This document shows positions 24,871 to 33,941 of a stretch of 44,100 nt of DNA, piece by piece. The position numbers and the translations under genes are program-made. Where the stretch lies: assembly GCA_902793195.1 (NCBI GenBank), contig CADBCS010000022.1, positions 1-44,100 of the forward strand. Reading direction: 5' to 3'. The first letter of the stretch is position 1; every line of letters begins with the position of its first letter. Below the pieces are notes generated by a model. The model was not told the DNA's origin and made no database searches. It saw nothing but the letters and a program-made list of their open reading frames with translations. This DNA comes from an uncultured Coriobacteriaceae bacterium (GTDB lineage Bacteria > Actinomycetota > Coriobacteriia > Coriobacteriales > Atopobiaceae).

Positions 24871-24911
24871 CGGGGACGGCCCGCGGGCACAGCGCTCGCG
24901 GGCCGTCCCCG
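24871..24911 (+). terminator. Hairpin after the secreted-protein gene
   Basis: A perfect 15-bp inverted repeat (CGGGGACGGCCCGCG / CGCGGGCCGTCCCCG) with an 11-nt loop, 33 bases after the stop. A smaller GCCGCCC/GGGCGGC stem precedes it. No T tract follows. Confidence 0.55.
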
Positions 24912-24947
24912 CGCTTGCGCGGCACCGCGCCTCCGGCGCATGGCCCG

Positions 24948-25110
24948 CCGTGCACGATTTGGTAACAGGTTCGGCCCCTGCCGCGTACGATTTGCGGCCG
25001 AAATCGTACGCGGCAGGGGCCGCTTTTGTCGAGAAATCGTGCACGGTGCCCTCCCGCAGCCCGCAAATCGTGCGCGGCAGGGACCGTTCTTGTCACCGAA
25101 TCGCGGTGGG
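24948..25110. repeat. Nested palindromic repeat element
   Basis: Inner perfect 22-bp arms (24972-24993 and 25001-25022, loop 7) contain CCTGCCGCGTACGATTT and its complement. Outer perfect 13-bp arms CCGTGCACGATTT / AAATCGTGCACGG are at 24948-24960 and 25034-25046. To the right the unit is repeated directly at 25001, 25034, 25065 and partly 25098 with a 31-33 bp period; the 25065 copy is AAATCGTGCGCGGCAGGGAC. It lies between convergent genes, in a REP/BIME-like position. Confidence 0.8.
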
Positions 25111-25115
25111 CAAGC

Positions 25116-28052
25116 CTAGCCCATGAGTTCCACGACCGAGTCGAACGCGACTCCCGATGCCGCGATGGCCTCGGCCGGGGCAAAGACGCACACGGAGCGG
25201 CTCGTCGCCATGTCCCGGAGCGGCCGCGCAAGGTCGCGTATGGCCTCGGGCGTGGCGGCAAGCAGCTGCGCGCGCACCTTCGCGCGCCAGTCCTCGGGCT
25301 TGCCCGCAAGGCGTAGCGTGTCCTGCCGACGCGCAATCTGGCGCGGCTTGGCCGGCGAGTCGTGTGAGGCGACGGCCGAAACCACGTAACCCACGTACTC
25401 TTCGTCGGTGGGCTTCCAGCTCGCCAGCCAGTCGCTTGCCGCGTCGTAGCGCCCCAGCGTGGCGTCGATGCCTGGGTCTCGATATGACCAGAACTGCTGC
25501 AGGCCCGTCTGCGTATGCCGGAACCCCGTGCCATAGGCACCACCCTTAACGCGCACCTCGTTCCACAGGTAGTCGTACGAGAGGAGTCTCTGGCACACGC
25601 TCCATAGGCCAAAGTTGTCCACGTCACGGCACGACTTGCCCGTGCCGGCACCCACAAAGCACACGTTCGAGGGAATCACGAACGCCTCGTTTGCGGGCGC
25701 GGGCGCAGGAATCTCCAGCTTGCAGGCCGATTCCCCAACATGGGGCAACCCCAACTCGCCGCCAGCCGCCCAGTAGGCGTCCAGGTCCCGTGCCGACCCC
25801 ACGAAGCTCACCGCCACGTTGTTGGCCGTAAACACGCGTGCCGCCACCTGCGCGAGGCGACGCGACACCTCGTCCTTCCTCGCGTCCCAGTTCGCCAGCA
25901 GTTCCTTGAGGAACCGATAGTAGTCGACGCCCGAGACCCATCCGCTCAGCACGGCTGCAACGCTGTACTGCGTGCCCAGACGTGCCAAGGCTGCGGCGTG
26001 TCCGGCGTTGACGAACTGCTGCTCCAACACGATGCGCTTCTGCTGCAGAATCGCAAGGATGCGGTCGGTGTCGGCGAAGTCCGTCTTGCCCCATACCTCG
26101 CAGGGAATCTGGGCCAGGCGCTCGACCTTCTCGGAAAGGGCCGAGGCGCCCACCACGAGGTAGGGCGCGCACTCCAGCAGGTTGTCGTCGTACGCGTAGA
26201 CGTCCGCAAAGAAGCTGAGGGACCCCAGGTTGAGCTCGATGAGCGTGTCGAGCGACGCGGCATCGCGCTCGCTCGTGCCCAGCTTGCCCAAGAGGTCGCA
26301 CAACACGCCCACGTAGGGAACGTCCTCGAAGGCGAGGCCGCGCAGATCGAAGTATTGGTATACGTAGTCGATGTGGCGCGTATCCAGGTTGTACCACACG
26401 CACGGCAGCGGAGCCTCTACCTCGACACCGGCGGGATCCTCGCGTGCGTCGTCGATGTCGGTCAACGCAAGACGCGGGAGCTTGGCGACGTCGGTTGGGT
26501 CGTCTGGTGCCTCCTGCTCGGCGCGCAGGGTTGCAACCTCCTCGTTGATGCGCGTACGGTCCTCGTCGCTCAGCGTGGCGGCTCGCGCGGCGAGCTCTGC
26601 CGCCTCCTGCGCGGCAGCCCCCTCCTCCACGGGCACCAGCTCGACCCGCGCGTGGTGCACGCTCTGGCACACCACCTCGCGCAGCAGCTCCTCGAAGTAG
26701 CCGTCGTCGAGCCGCGCCTTCATGTGCGCGAGGGCATCCTCGTAGCGCAGGTAGTCAATGGGTCGTTCGTCGTCGTAGAGCCAGCCCGACATCACCAGCA
26801 CGGCAACCGCGACGCCGGTGGGATACGAGCCGAAGTCCTGCTCGCGCAGGTTGAACTCAGCCTGGGCCAGCGACGCCGCAAGCTGGTCGTGCCCGATGCC
26901 CTCGTCGGCCAGCTTGGAACAGGTCGTCTGGACCAGTTCCTCAAAACGGCTCGCAACGCCCTCCTTGGCGCCCTTGAGCTGGATCACCACACGCGGCTGC
27001 AGCTCGCCATCCATCATCGAGACCACCACGTCGTCCGCCAGGTCGGCGTCCAGGAGCGCACGCTTGAGAGGCGCCTCGTTGGACCCGGCCAGAGCGTCGA
27101 ACAGCACGTCGCATGCCAACACGCGCTCCCGGTCGGCAGCAGTTCCAATAACGTAACCCAGGGCAACCGAGGCGTTCTCGGGTGCCGTTGCCATCTCCAC
27201 TCTTGTGGGCTGTGGCGCGACGGGGGCCTGTAGCTCCAGGGGATTGGGCGCTCCCGCGCCGCGCACGGCGGCGGCGCTCAGGCGCTCGTCCACGAAGGCG
27301 AGCTCACGCTCCACATCCATGCTGCCATACAGGACGATGTAGCTGTTGGAGAGGTCGTAGTGGCGTGCATGGGCGTCGATGAACCGCTCGTAGGAGAGCG
27401 TGGGGATGGCGCGGGGGTCTCCGCCCGACTCGAAGCCGTAGGCGGTGTCGGGGAACAGCGCCCGGTCGAGCCCAAGGCCCAGCACGTCGTCGGGGTCGGA
27501 CGTCGCGCCCTTCATCTCGTTGAAGACGACCCCGTTGTACACGAGCTGGCCATCGTCGGTAAGCTCGTAGTGCCACCCTTCCTGTTCGAAGATGCGCGGG
27601 CGGGTGTAGATGTTGGGGTGCAACACCGCGTCCAGATATACGTCCATGAGGTTCTCGAGGTCAACCGTGTTGGTCGAGGCGACCGGGTACATGGTCTTGT
27701 CCCCAAAGGTCATGGCGTTGAGGAACGTCTGCATGGAGGTCTTGAGCAGGTTGACGAAGGGCTCCTTAACCGGGAAGCGCTCAGAGCCGCAGAGCACCGA
27801 GTGCTCGATTATGTGGAACACTCCCGTGTCGTCGGCGGGAGGCGTCTTGAACGCGATGGAGAAGGCCTTGTTCTCGTCGTCGCAGGCGACCCACAGGGCA
27901 CGGGCGCCCGTTTGCTCGTGACGAAGGACGTACGCGAACCCCGAGAACTCGGGGAGCGCCAGGACGTCGGTCACGACGAACCCCGCATGACTCGTCCCAA
28001 CCGCCAGCTCCGGCTTGGCTACCGCATACGATGACGTGCTTTCGCTACTCAT
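25116..28052 (-). CDS. Insulinase-family (M16C, PreP-like) metallopeptidase
   Basis: A 978-residue zinc peptidase with the inverted motif HIIEH at residues 80-84 and a distal Glu region within the first catalytic-type repeat. The RVKGGAYGTGF motif in the last quarter is typical of the M16C/presequence-peptidase branch, which closes as a two-half clam shell around short peptides. There is no signal peptide, so a cytoplasmic peptide-degrading role is likely. The Asp-Glu-rich linker about residues 465-505 joins the halves. ATG at 28052 has GGAGG ahead (an ATG 4 codons earlier does not). Single gene between hairpins. Confidence 0.93.
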   Translation of the reverse strand: MSSESTSSYAVAKPELAVGTSHAGFVVTDVLALPEFSGFAYVLRHEQTGARALWVACDDENKAFSIAFKTPPADDTGVFHIIEHSVLCGSERFPVKEPFVNLLKTSMQTFLNAMTFGDKTMYPVASTNTVDLENLMDVYLDAVLHPNIYTRPRIFEQEGWHYELTDDGQLVYNGVVFNEMKGATSDPDDVLGLGLDRALFPDTAYGFESGGDPRAIPTLSYERFIDAHARHYDLSNSYIVLYGSMDVERELAFVDERLSAAAVRGAGAPNPLELQAPVAPQPTRVEMATAPENASVALGYVIGTAADRERVLACDVLFDALAGSNEAPLKRALLDADLADDVVVSMMDGELQPRVVIQLKGAKEGVASRFEELVQTTCSKLADEGIGHDQLAASLAQAEFNLREQDFGSYPTGVAVAVLVMSGWLYDDERPIDYLRYEDALAHMKARLDDGYFEELLREVVCQSVHHARVELVPVEEGAAAQEAAELAARAATLSDEDRTRINEEVATLRAEQEAPDDPTDVAKLPRLALTDIDDAREDPAGVEVEAPLPCVWYNLDTRHIDYVYQYFDLRGLAFEDVPYVGVLCDLLGKLGTSERDAASLDTLIELNLGSLSFFADVYAYDDNLLECAPYLVVGASALSEKVERLAQIPCEVWGKTDFADTDRILAILQQKRIVLEQQFVNAGHAAALARLGTQYSVAAVLSGWVSGVDYYRFLKELLANWDARKDEVSRRLAQVAARVFTANNVAVSFVGSARDLDAYWAAGGELGLPHVGESACKLEIPAPAPANEAFVIPSNVCFVGAGTGKSCRDVDNFGLWSVCQRLLSYDYLWNEVRVKGGAYGTGFRHTQTGLQQFWSYRDPGIDATLGRYDAASDWLASWKPTDEEYVGYVVSAVASHDSPAKPRQIARRQDTLRLAGKPEDWRAKVRAQLLAATPEAIRDLARPLRDMATSRSVCVFAPAEAIAASGVAFDSVVELMG

Positions 28053-28083
28053 GGCTACCTCCATGCCTTGTGGGCGCAGCGTG

Positions 28084-28132
28084 AGGGACCGCCCGCGGAC
28101 GTGGGGACGGAGTCCCTCCGCAGGCGGTCCGT
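28084..28132 (-). terminator. Hairpin between the wall-protein and M16C genes
   Basis: GGACCGCCCGCGGA pairs with TCCGCAGGCGGTCC across a loop, an imperfect 13-bp GC-rich stem of the GGGACCG-type family. It follows the 3' end of the coiled-coil wall-protein gene by 59 bases. Confidence 0.45.
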
Positions 28133-28190
28133 CGCCGTGCGACCCAGCCTGTTGAACGAGTCGTTTGGAATCCGCATGGGTGCTCCCATG

Positions 28191-29351
28191 CTATATGGAA
28201 CTCATCTCGGAGAGAACGAGCGAATACCATTCCGCATAGATGTCGTTGCTGGCGTACATCTGCGCACCCTCGAGAGTGATGGTGCTGCCATAGATATGCG
28301 CGAAGCCGGCAACGTGGTCGCGGATGGCGGACTCCCAGTCCGGCCAGCTCGAGCTGCCCCATCCCCATGCGTTGTGCGGGAGGAAGCACACCGCTCCCTT
28401 GCCGCTCTCGATGCACGAGATGGCAGGCGAGATGCGCGGGTCCACGCCGTACTCGGCCGCCGCCTCGGCGAAGACCGAACCGTATCCCTCGAGGGGCGAG
28501 CCCGCGAGGTAGGCGTCGATGCGCCCCGCCCAGGAGTCGACCTCGGAGGACGTGGTGTTCTCCACTATGGGCTCGGTGTCGGCGTCGGGCTCGGGGGCCA
28601 GCTCCACCTTTACGGTGTTGCCCGACTTGGTGGTGATGGTCGCCTCCTTGTCCTCGGACTCCTCCTCAGCCTTCTCCTCGGCCTTGTTCTCCTTGTTCGA
28701 GTCCTTGTTGGAGTCCCCCGCAGTCTTCGAGACGCCCTTGTCGATGGTCTGCTGAACGATGGCCATTGCCTCGGCACGCTGCTGGGACTCCGAGGTCGCG
28801 ATGGCATCCGCCTGCTTGCGCGCCTCCTGCTTGGCGGCACGGGCCTCCTCGAGGGCTACCCGCGCCTCCTCCTCCTTTTGGATGGCGGCCTCGCGGTCGG
28901 CATTGAGCGTGGCCTGGGCCTGCTCGAGCTCGTTTGCCATGTCAACCAGCGCCGTTACCTCCTCGGTGTAGTGGCTGTGAATCGTGTCGATGTAGCGCAG
29001 CGTGGAGATGAAGTCGTTGAAGTCCTCTGCCGAGAGCACGAGGTCGAGCAGCCCTGGCGAGTTCTGCTGGAAGAGGTACAGGTTCTTGATGGACGCGGCC
29101 GTGCGCTCGCGCTGCTCGGGGAGGCGCGACTGGATGTCCTCGCTCTTCTCCTCGTTCTGGGCGATCTCGGCCTCGATGCGCTCCACCTCGTCGGCGGCCT
29201 CCCGATATTCCTGCGTGGCCTGTTCCACGCGGTCCGCCAACTCGTCGTTCGACTGGGCATAGGCAGACACGCCACCCATGAGCAGCGATGCGACGAGGGC
29301 GATCGATCCCACAAGCAGGACGCAGGTATGAGTCAATCTTCGACGGTCCAC
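28191..29351 (-). CDS. Secreted coiled-coil protein with lysozyme-like C-terminal domain
   Basis: A 386-residue exported wall protein. A signal peptide (LLVGSIALVASLLMGG, cleavage after SAYA) is followed by a long coiled coil, about residues 35-205, of the CwlO/FtsX-activator type (QNSPGLLDLVLSAEDFNDF is typical of this domain). A charged low-complexity linker (NKDSNKENKAEEK) follows, then a C-terminal domain from about 280 (GYGSVFAEAAAEYGVDPRI, SCIESGKGAVCF, NAWGWG) resembling glucosaminidase or transglycosylase folds with a catalytic Glu in CIESG. GTG at 29351 has GGAGG ahead. Wall hydrolase activity is inferred. Confidence 0.82.
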   Translation of the reverse strand: MDRRRLTHTCVLLVGSIALVASLLMGGVSAYAQSNDELADRVEQATQEYREAADEVERIEAEIAQNEEKSEDIQSRLPEQRERTAASIKNLYLFQQNSPGLLDLVLSAEDFNDFISTLRYIDTIHSHYTEEVTALVDMANELEQAQATLNADREAAIQKEEEARVALEEARAAKQEARKQADAIATSESQQRAEAMAIVQQTIDKGVSKTAGDSNKDSNKENKAEEKAEEESEDKEATITTKSGNTVKVELAPEPDADTEPIVENTTSSEVDSWAGRIDAYLAGSPLEGYGSVFAEAAAEYGVDPRISPAISCIESGKGAVCFLPHNAWGWGSSSWPDWESAIRDHVAGFAHIYGSTITLEGAQMYASNDIYAEWYSLVLSEMSSI

Positions 29352-29490
29352 AGGTCACCTCCGTGGTCCGGGTACAGATTCGACTATTTTAGGTCACATT
29401 TGCGCAAGTCACCGTATATCCATCCTTCGTGCCACGTCGGGGATACTCCCTCCCCCTGCGACACGAAGGACCGACCGGCGGGTCGAACCC

Positions 29491-29952
29491 CTACTTTACG
29501 ACCAGCGTGTCGCAACCCGGTATGCGCGACAGGAACGTGGACGTCGAGCCCATGAGCGCGTACCTAAAGTTCGAGAGACCCAAGGCACCGCAGATGATGA
29601 GGTCGGGCTTGACGACCTTGATCATCTCGTCGCGCAGCGTCTCGCGCACGCGGCCAATCCTCACCAGAAGCTCGACCTTGCGAATCTGGGGCTCCATCTC
29701 GCACTCGGCGATCTGGGGGGCGATGCCCTTGCGGAAGCTCTTCTCCAGCGTGTCCAACAGCTCGAGCGGGTACGATCCGCCAGTCTCGAGCGAGGTCGAG
29801 TCGACCACGTGCCCAATGTAGAGCTCCGCGTTGTTGTTGGCGGCGATGATGATCGCGCGCTGGATGACCAGCTCCTGCTGGGGCGTGCCATCGACTGCCA
29901 CAAAGATTCGGTCGTAGCCCAGCGACTGATAATTTGGTGCAGGAACGCTCAT
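29491..29952 (-). CDS. Universal stress protein (UspA family)
   Basis: A 153-residue cytoplasmic single-domain Usp. The N-terminal strand DRIFVAVDGTPQQ and the ATP-binding loop GALGLSNFRYALMGS (G-2x-G-9x-G-S/T) show that it should bind ATP, unlike UspA of E. coli. ATG at 29952 has GGAGG 5 bases ahead. It stands alone, divergent from uppP across 194 bases. Confidence 0.93.
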   Translation of the reverse strand: MSVPAPNYQSLGYDRIFVAVDGTPQQELVIQRAIIIAANNNAELYIGHVVDSTSLETGGSYPLELLDTLEKSFRKGIAPQIAECEMEPQIRKVELLVRIGRVRETLRDEMIKVVKPDLIICGALGLSNFRYALMGSTSTFLSRIPGCDTLVVK

Positions 29953-30146
29953 GGGTACCTCCTTGGCGAAAGCGCGTGTTCGCTTCCCGTTGCTAGCTGT
30001 ATCGTAGTCTAGACCCATCCACGCGATAGTTGGCCAACCTATCGTGTGCGCGGTTGTGCTGGTTTGGTGTGCGGTTCCGCATCGGGCTCGTTGCGGGTTC
30101 ATGATGGTCGGTGCAAACATACGACAAAGACGGCGAAGGGGCCACC

Positions 30147-31040
30147 ATGGATCTTGTCGAACTGCTCAAGGCCGCACTGTTCGGACTCGTCGAGGGCATA
30201 ACGGAGTGGCTGCCCGTGTCCAGCACGGGACACATGCTGCTGCTCGACCAGTTCGTGCGCCTCAACGTGAGCAAGGACTTTTGGGACATGTTCCTGGTGG
30301 TCATCCAGCTCGGTGCGATCCTGGCCGTGTGCGTGCTGTTCTTCCGCCAGCTCAACCCGTTCTCGCGCAAGAAGAGCGCAGAGGAGCGCCGCGGCACCTG
30401 GCGCCTGTGGGCCCAGGTTGTCGTCGCGTGCATTCCGGCGGCGGTCATCGTCATTCCCCTCGACGACTGGATGGAGGAGCATCTGGGCAGCCCGTTCGTG
30501 GTGGCGGCGGCCCTCATCGTCTACGGTATCGCCTTCATCGTCATCGAGACCATCCGCACGCGCAAGCCGCGCGGGTCTCACTTCGCCTCGCGGGAAGGGG
30601 GGCTGTTCAGGCTCGGGCCCGACGAGGACGCCCCCATCCAGTCCGTGACGCAAATGGGGTGGGGCACGGCGATCGGCATCGGCATCTTCCAGATCCTGTC
30701 CATCGTACCCGGCACGTCGAGGTCGGGCTCGACCATCATCGGCGGCCTCCTGCTCGGCTGTGCGCGCACGGTGGCCGCAGAGTTCACCTTCTACCTCGCC
30801 ATTCCCGTTATGGTGGGGGCAAGCGGACTGCGCCTCGTGAAGTTCTTCCTCAAGGGCAACTCGTTTACGTCGCCTGAGCTCGCCACGCTGGGCGTGGGTT
30901 GCGTGGTGGCGTTCGTGGTGTCCATGATTGCCATCCGATTCCTCATGGGATTCGTGAAGAAGCACGACTTCAAGCCGTTCGGGTGGTATCGCATCGCCTT
31001 GGGCATCGCGGTGATCGCATACTTCCTGATTGCCGGATAG
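30147..31040 (+). CDS. uppP: Undecaprenyl-diphosphatase
   Basis: Dephosphorylates undecaprenyl diphosphate to recycle the lipid carrier for peptidoglycan and other wall polymers; integral membrane protein of 297 residues. The two active-site motifs are present: EGITEWLPVSSTGH at residues about 14-27 and IVPGTSRSGSTI in the second half. Roughly eight membrane segments. ATG at 30147 has GAAGGGG ahead, 12 codons inside the open frame. It is followed after 9 bases by a glycerate kinase gene. Confidence 0.95.
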   Translation: MDLVELLKAALFGLVEGITEWLPVSSTGHMLLLDQFVRLNVSKDFWDMFLVVIQLGAILAVCVLFFRQLNPFSRKKSAEERRGTWRLWAQVVVACIPAAVIVIPLDDWMEEHLGSPFVVAAALIVYGIAFIVIETIRTRKPRGSHFASREGGLFRLGPDEDAPIQSVTQMGWGTAIGIGIFQILSIVPGTSRSGSTIIGGLLLGCARTVAAEFTFYLAIPVMVGASGLRLVKFFLKGNSFTSPELATLGVGCVVAFVVSMIAIRFLMGFVKKHDFKPFGWYRIALGIAVIAYFLIAG

Positions 31041-31049
31041 GGGGACATC

Positions 31050-32192
31050 GTGACGCGCTTTCTGTTCGCATCCGACTCGTTTAAGGGCACCATCTCGTCG
31101 GCTCGGGCAGCCCAGCTGCTCACGACCGCCGCACGTGAGTCGTTTCCGCAGGCACAGACCGTAGAGCTCGCGGTTGCCGACGGCGGCGAGGGCACGGTGG
31201 AGGCCGTGGTGGCAGCGACTGGAGGGACGCTGCGCACCGCGACCGTACGCGGTCCGCGCGGGGGTGAGGTGAGCGCCACGTACGGCCTCCTGGGCGACGG
31301 CGGCGCGCTCATCGAGATGGCGGCGGCGTCGGGTCTGCCCCTGCTCGAGGACGCACAGCGCGATCCGCGCCTCACGAGCACCTACGGGACCGGGCAGCTC
31401 ATCGCCCGCGCGCTCGACGACGGTGCGCGCGACATTACGCTGGCGATAGGTGGGTCCGCCACCAACGACGGCGGTATGGGTTGCATGCGCGCGCTGGGCG
31501 TGCGGTTTTTCGCCGATGACGGCACGGAGCTCGATGGGGTGGGCGCCGACCTGGCACGCGTGGCCCGCATCGACCTTACGGGCATGGACGCACGCGTGGC
31601 ACGCGCGACGTTTTGCGTAATGTGCGACGTGGACAACCCCCTGCTGGGCGCCCGTGGAGCCACGCACGTGTTTGGTCCTCAAAAGGGTGCCAGCGCCGCC
31701 GTGGTCGCCGAGCTCGAGCACGGCATGGCCCACTATGCCCGCATGCTTGCCAAGACCTTCCACACCTTCGACGCAACAGCGCCGGGCATGGGTGCGGCAG
31801 GTGGCCTTGGGGCGGCTTGCCAGGCGTTTTTGGGCGCCACGCTGCAGCCTGGCATCGAGCGCGTGCTCGACCTCGTCGGCTTTGACGCACTGCTCGACGG
31901 ATGCGACCTCTGCGTTACCGGGGAGGGCCACGCCGACGCACAGTCTGCCCATGGCAAGGTGATAAGCGGCATCGCAGCGCGCTGCAGCCGGGTGGGCGTT
32001 CCTTGCGTCGCCATTGTGGGCGGCATGGACGCCGATGCCTGCGAGCTGCTCCAGGTGGGTGTGGACGCGCTGGTCCCCACCGTCATAGACGTGGGTGAGC
32101 TTCGTGACGCGCTCGACCACGCCGAGCGCAACTACCTGCTCGCCGCGCGCCGGGTGTTCTCGCTGCTCAAGATTGCCGTCCCATCGCACTGA
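31050..32192 (+). CDS. Glycerate kinase (GarK/GlxK family)
   Basis: Phosphorylates D-glycerate with ATP, normally to 2-phosphoglycerate. The 380-residue chain carries the family start [14 protein letters not shown], the [12 protein letters not shown] motif, the [12 protein letters not shown] motif, and [14 protein letters not shown], which holds the nucleotide/substrate loop. [13 protein letters not shown] and [12 protein letters not shown] are also typical. Translation starts at GTG 31050 after GGGGG, 9 bases beyond uppP, so co-transcription is likely though the functions are unrelated. Confidence 0.94.
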   Translation: MTRFLFASDSFKGTISSARAAQLLTTAARESFPQAQTVELAVADGGEGTVEAVVAATGGTLRTATVRGPRGGEVSATYGLLGDGGALIEMAAASGLPLLEDAQRDPRLTSTYGTGQLIARALDDGARDITLAIGGSATNDGGMGCMRALGVRFFADDGTELDGVGADLARVARIDLTGMDARVARATFCVMCDVDNPLLGARGATHVFGPQKGASAAVVAELEHGMAHYARMLAKTFHTFDATAPGMGAAGGLGAACQAFLGATLQPGIERVLDLVGFDALLDGCDLCVTGEGHADAQSAHGKVISGIAARCSRVGVPCVAIVGGMDADACELLQVGVDALVPTVIDVGELRDALDHAERNYLLAARRVFSLLKIAVPSH

Positions 32193-32251
32193 GCGACCGA
32201 GCGCAAGGACGTCACGCGAGTAAAAACTCCGCATCGGGTCACCGGTGCCCG

Positions 32252-32281
32252 TTGACACGCAAAGCTCAAAGGCGCGAGAAT
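32252..32281 (+). promoter_or_regulatory. Promoter of deoC
   Basis: TTGACA (32252-32257) is a perfect -35, followed after 18 bases by GAGAAT (32276-32281) as a -10. It gives a leader of about 33 bases to the deoC start. No operator palindrome is obvious. Confidence 0.5.
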
Positions 32282-32320
32282 AGGCACTTGTCACAAACGA
32301 GTCAATGGCAAGGAGACCCC

Positions 32321-33028
32321 ATGACCACCCATACGATCGACCAGCTCGCCCGCATGATCGACCACACCAACCTTCACGCCGACGCCTCGGCAGACGACAT
32401 CCGCCTTCTGTGCAACGAGGCCATGGCGCACGGATTTGCCATGGTGGCCGTCAACCAGGTGCAGGTACACCTATGCCACGAGGTGCTAAAGGACAGCGAC
32501 GTGCACGTGGGTGCCGCCATCTCGTTCCCGCTGGGACAGACCAGCATCTTCTCCAAGGTGCAGGACACGCGCGACGCCATCGAGTGCGGCGCCGACGAGA
32601 TCGACTACGTGGTCAACCTCACCGAGGTAAAGAACGGCAACTGGGACTACGTGCGCGAGGAGATGGAGTGCATCGTCGCACTGTGCAGGGAGGGCCGGGG
32701 CGGCGGCGTGGTTGGCGTGAGCGAGCCGGTTGTCTCCAAGGTCATCTTCGAGAACTGCTACCTCACGGACGACGAGAAGATCGCGCTCTGCCAGATTGCC
32801 AGCGAGGTCAAGCCGAACTTCGTGAAGACCTCCACGGGCTTTGGCACGGGCGGCGCCACGCTTCACGACGTCCGCCTCATGCGCGCCAACGTTCCCGACG
32901 AGGTAAAGGTCAAGGCGGCCGGCGGCATCCGCACGGCCGACGAGTTCCTCGCGTTCGTAGATGCGGGCGCCGAGCGCATTGGCACCTCCGCCGGCATCGC
33001 AATCATCGAGGAACTCGCCCGCAGGTAG
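32321..33028 (+). CDS. deoC: Deoxyribose-phosphate aldolase
   Basis: Cleaves 2-deoxyribose 5-phosphate to glyceraldehyde 3-phosphate and acetaldehyde in nucleoside salvage. The class I TIM-barrel has [12 protein letters not shown] at the start, EIDYVVNL with the conserved Asp, and the Schiff-base Lys169 in [17 protein letters not shown] supplies the second Lys. The 235-residue length is normal. ATG at 32321 has AAGGAG ahead. It is not in a deo operon here; a strong hairpin follows 6 bases after the stop. Confidence 0.96.
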   Translation: MTTHTIDQLARMIDHTNLHADASADDIRLLCNEAMAHGFAMVAVNQVQVHLCHEVLKDSDVHVGAAISFPLGQTSIFSKVQDTRDAIECGADEIDYVVNLTEVKNGNWDYVREEMECIVALCREGRGGGVVGVSEPVVSKVIFENCYLTDDEKIALCQIASEVKPNFVKTSTGFGTGGATLHDVRLMRANVPDEVKVKAAGGIRTADEFLAFVDAGAERIGTSAGIAIIEELARR

Positions 33029-33034
33029 GGAACG

Positions 33035-33111
33035 ACTTACCCGGAAGGGACCGTCCCTTGCGGCTGGTCTGCCGTAGACCGTCCGGAAGGGACCGTCCCT
33101 TCCGGGTAAGT
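33035..33111. terminator. Bidirectional hairpin between deoC and lgt
   Basis: Two 25-nt arms (33035-33059 and 33087-33111) are complementary with a single central mismatch; each contains the near-palindrome AAGGGACCGTCCCTT. The outer 10 bp is ACTTACCCGG. The arms touch the lgt stop codon on one side and stand 6 bases from the deoC stop on the other. A small GGTCT/AGACC stem is in the loop. Confidence 0.65.
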
Positions 33112-33932
33112 TACGCTTGGAGATGCGCCACCTGCGGGCGCTGCGTGCGATGCGCCCACACCAGCATGCCGATGCCCAGGGCCACCAGGGGCAGCGAGAG
33201 CAGCTGGCCCATGGTCACGAACCCGCCAAAGAGGTACCCGAGCTGCGCGTCGGGCACGCGCACGAACTCGATGAGGATGCGGCTGATGCCATACCACAGC
33301 AGGAACACGCCCGTAAAGGTCCCCTGCGGACGCGGCGGAACCTTGCGCGAGAGCGCCCACAGGATGAGGAACATCACGAGCCCCTCGAGGACGGCCTCAT
33401 AGAGCTGCGTGGGATGCCGGTACACGTTTCCGCCCGTCTCGAACATCACACCCCACGGCAGGTCGGTCTCCTTGCCCCACAGCTCTCCGTTCACGAAGTT
33501 CGCGCAGCGTCCCAAGAACAGGCCCACCGGCGCGACGCACACGCCCAGGTCGCACATCGTGAGGACCGACATCCCGGACACGCGGCACGCGATGGAACCG
33601 CCCACCACCGCGCCGATCAGCCCACCATGAAAGCTCATGCCGCCTTCGTTGAGCGCAAAGATGGACAGCGGGTTTGCCAGATAGTATCCGGCACCATAGA
33701 ACAGCACGTATCCCAGGCGGCCGCCGAGCACGGCGCCCAGGCAGATCCCCGTAACCACGTTGAGCGCGTCGTCGGTGCTCATGCCAAGGCCCCATCGGCG
33801 CGCATAGCGGAACAGCAACAGGCCGCCCACGACAAACCCCACCAGATACGCGATGCCGTACCAGCGCACGTCGAAGGGACCAATGGAAAACGCAATGGGG
33901 TTGAGCGTTTTATAAAAGTCGTTGAGAAACAC
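33111..33932 (-). CDS. lgt: Prolipoprotein diacylglyceryl transferase
   Basis: Transfers diacylglycerol from phosphatidylglycerol to the lipobox Cys of prolipoproteins, in the cytoplasmic membrane. The 273-residue chain has about seven membrane segments, the GGMSFHGGL motif with the essential His, the signature GRCANFVNGELWG, and the HPTQLYEA motif. GTG at 33932 has GGAGG 4 bases ahead. Only 9 bases separate it from the large glycosyltransferase gene upstream, so it probably belongs to that transcript. Confidence 0.96.
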   Translation of the reverse strand: MFLNDFYKTLNPIAFSIGPFDVRWYGIAYLVGFVVGGLLLFRYARRWGLGMSTDDALNVVTGICLGAVLGGRLGYVLFYGAGYYLANPLSIFALNEGGMSFHGGLIGAVVGGSIACRVSGMSVLTMCDLGVCVAPVGLFLGRCANFVNGELWGKETDLPWGVMFETGGNVYRHPTQLYEAVLEGLVMFLILWALSRKVPPRPQGTFTGVFLLWYGISRILIEFVRVPDAQLGYLFGGFVTMGQLLSLPLVALGIGMLVWAHRTQRPQVAHLQA

Positions 33933-33941
33933 AGGTACCTC

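Noticed and set aside
24951..25110. CRISPR array
   Set aside because: Units are 31-33 bp back to back with no unique spacers and two are inverted, so this is a palindromic repeat, not a CRISPR.
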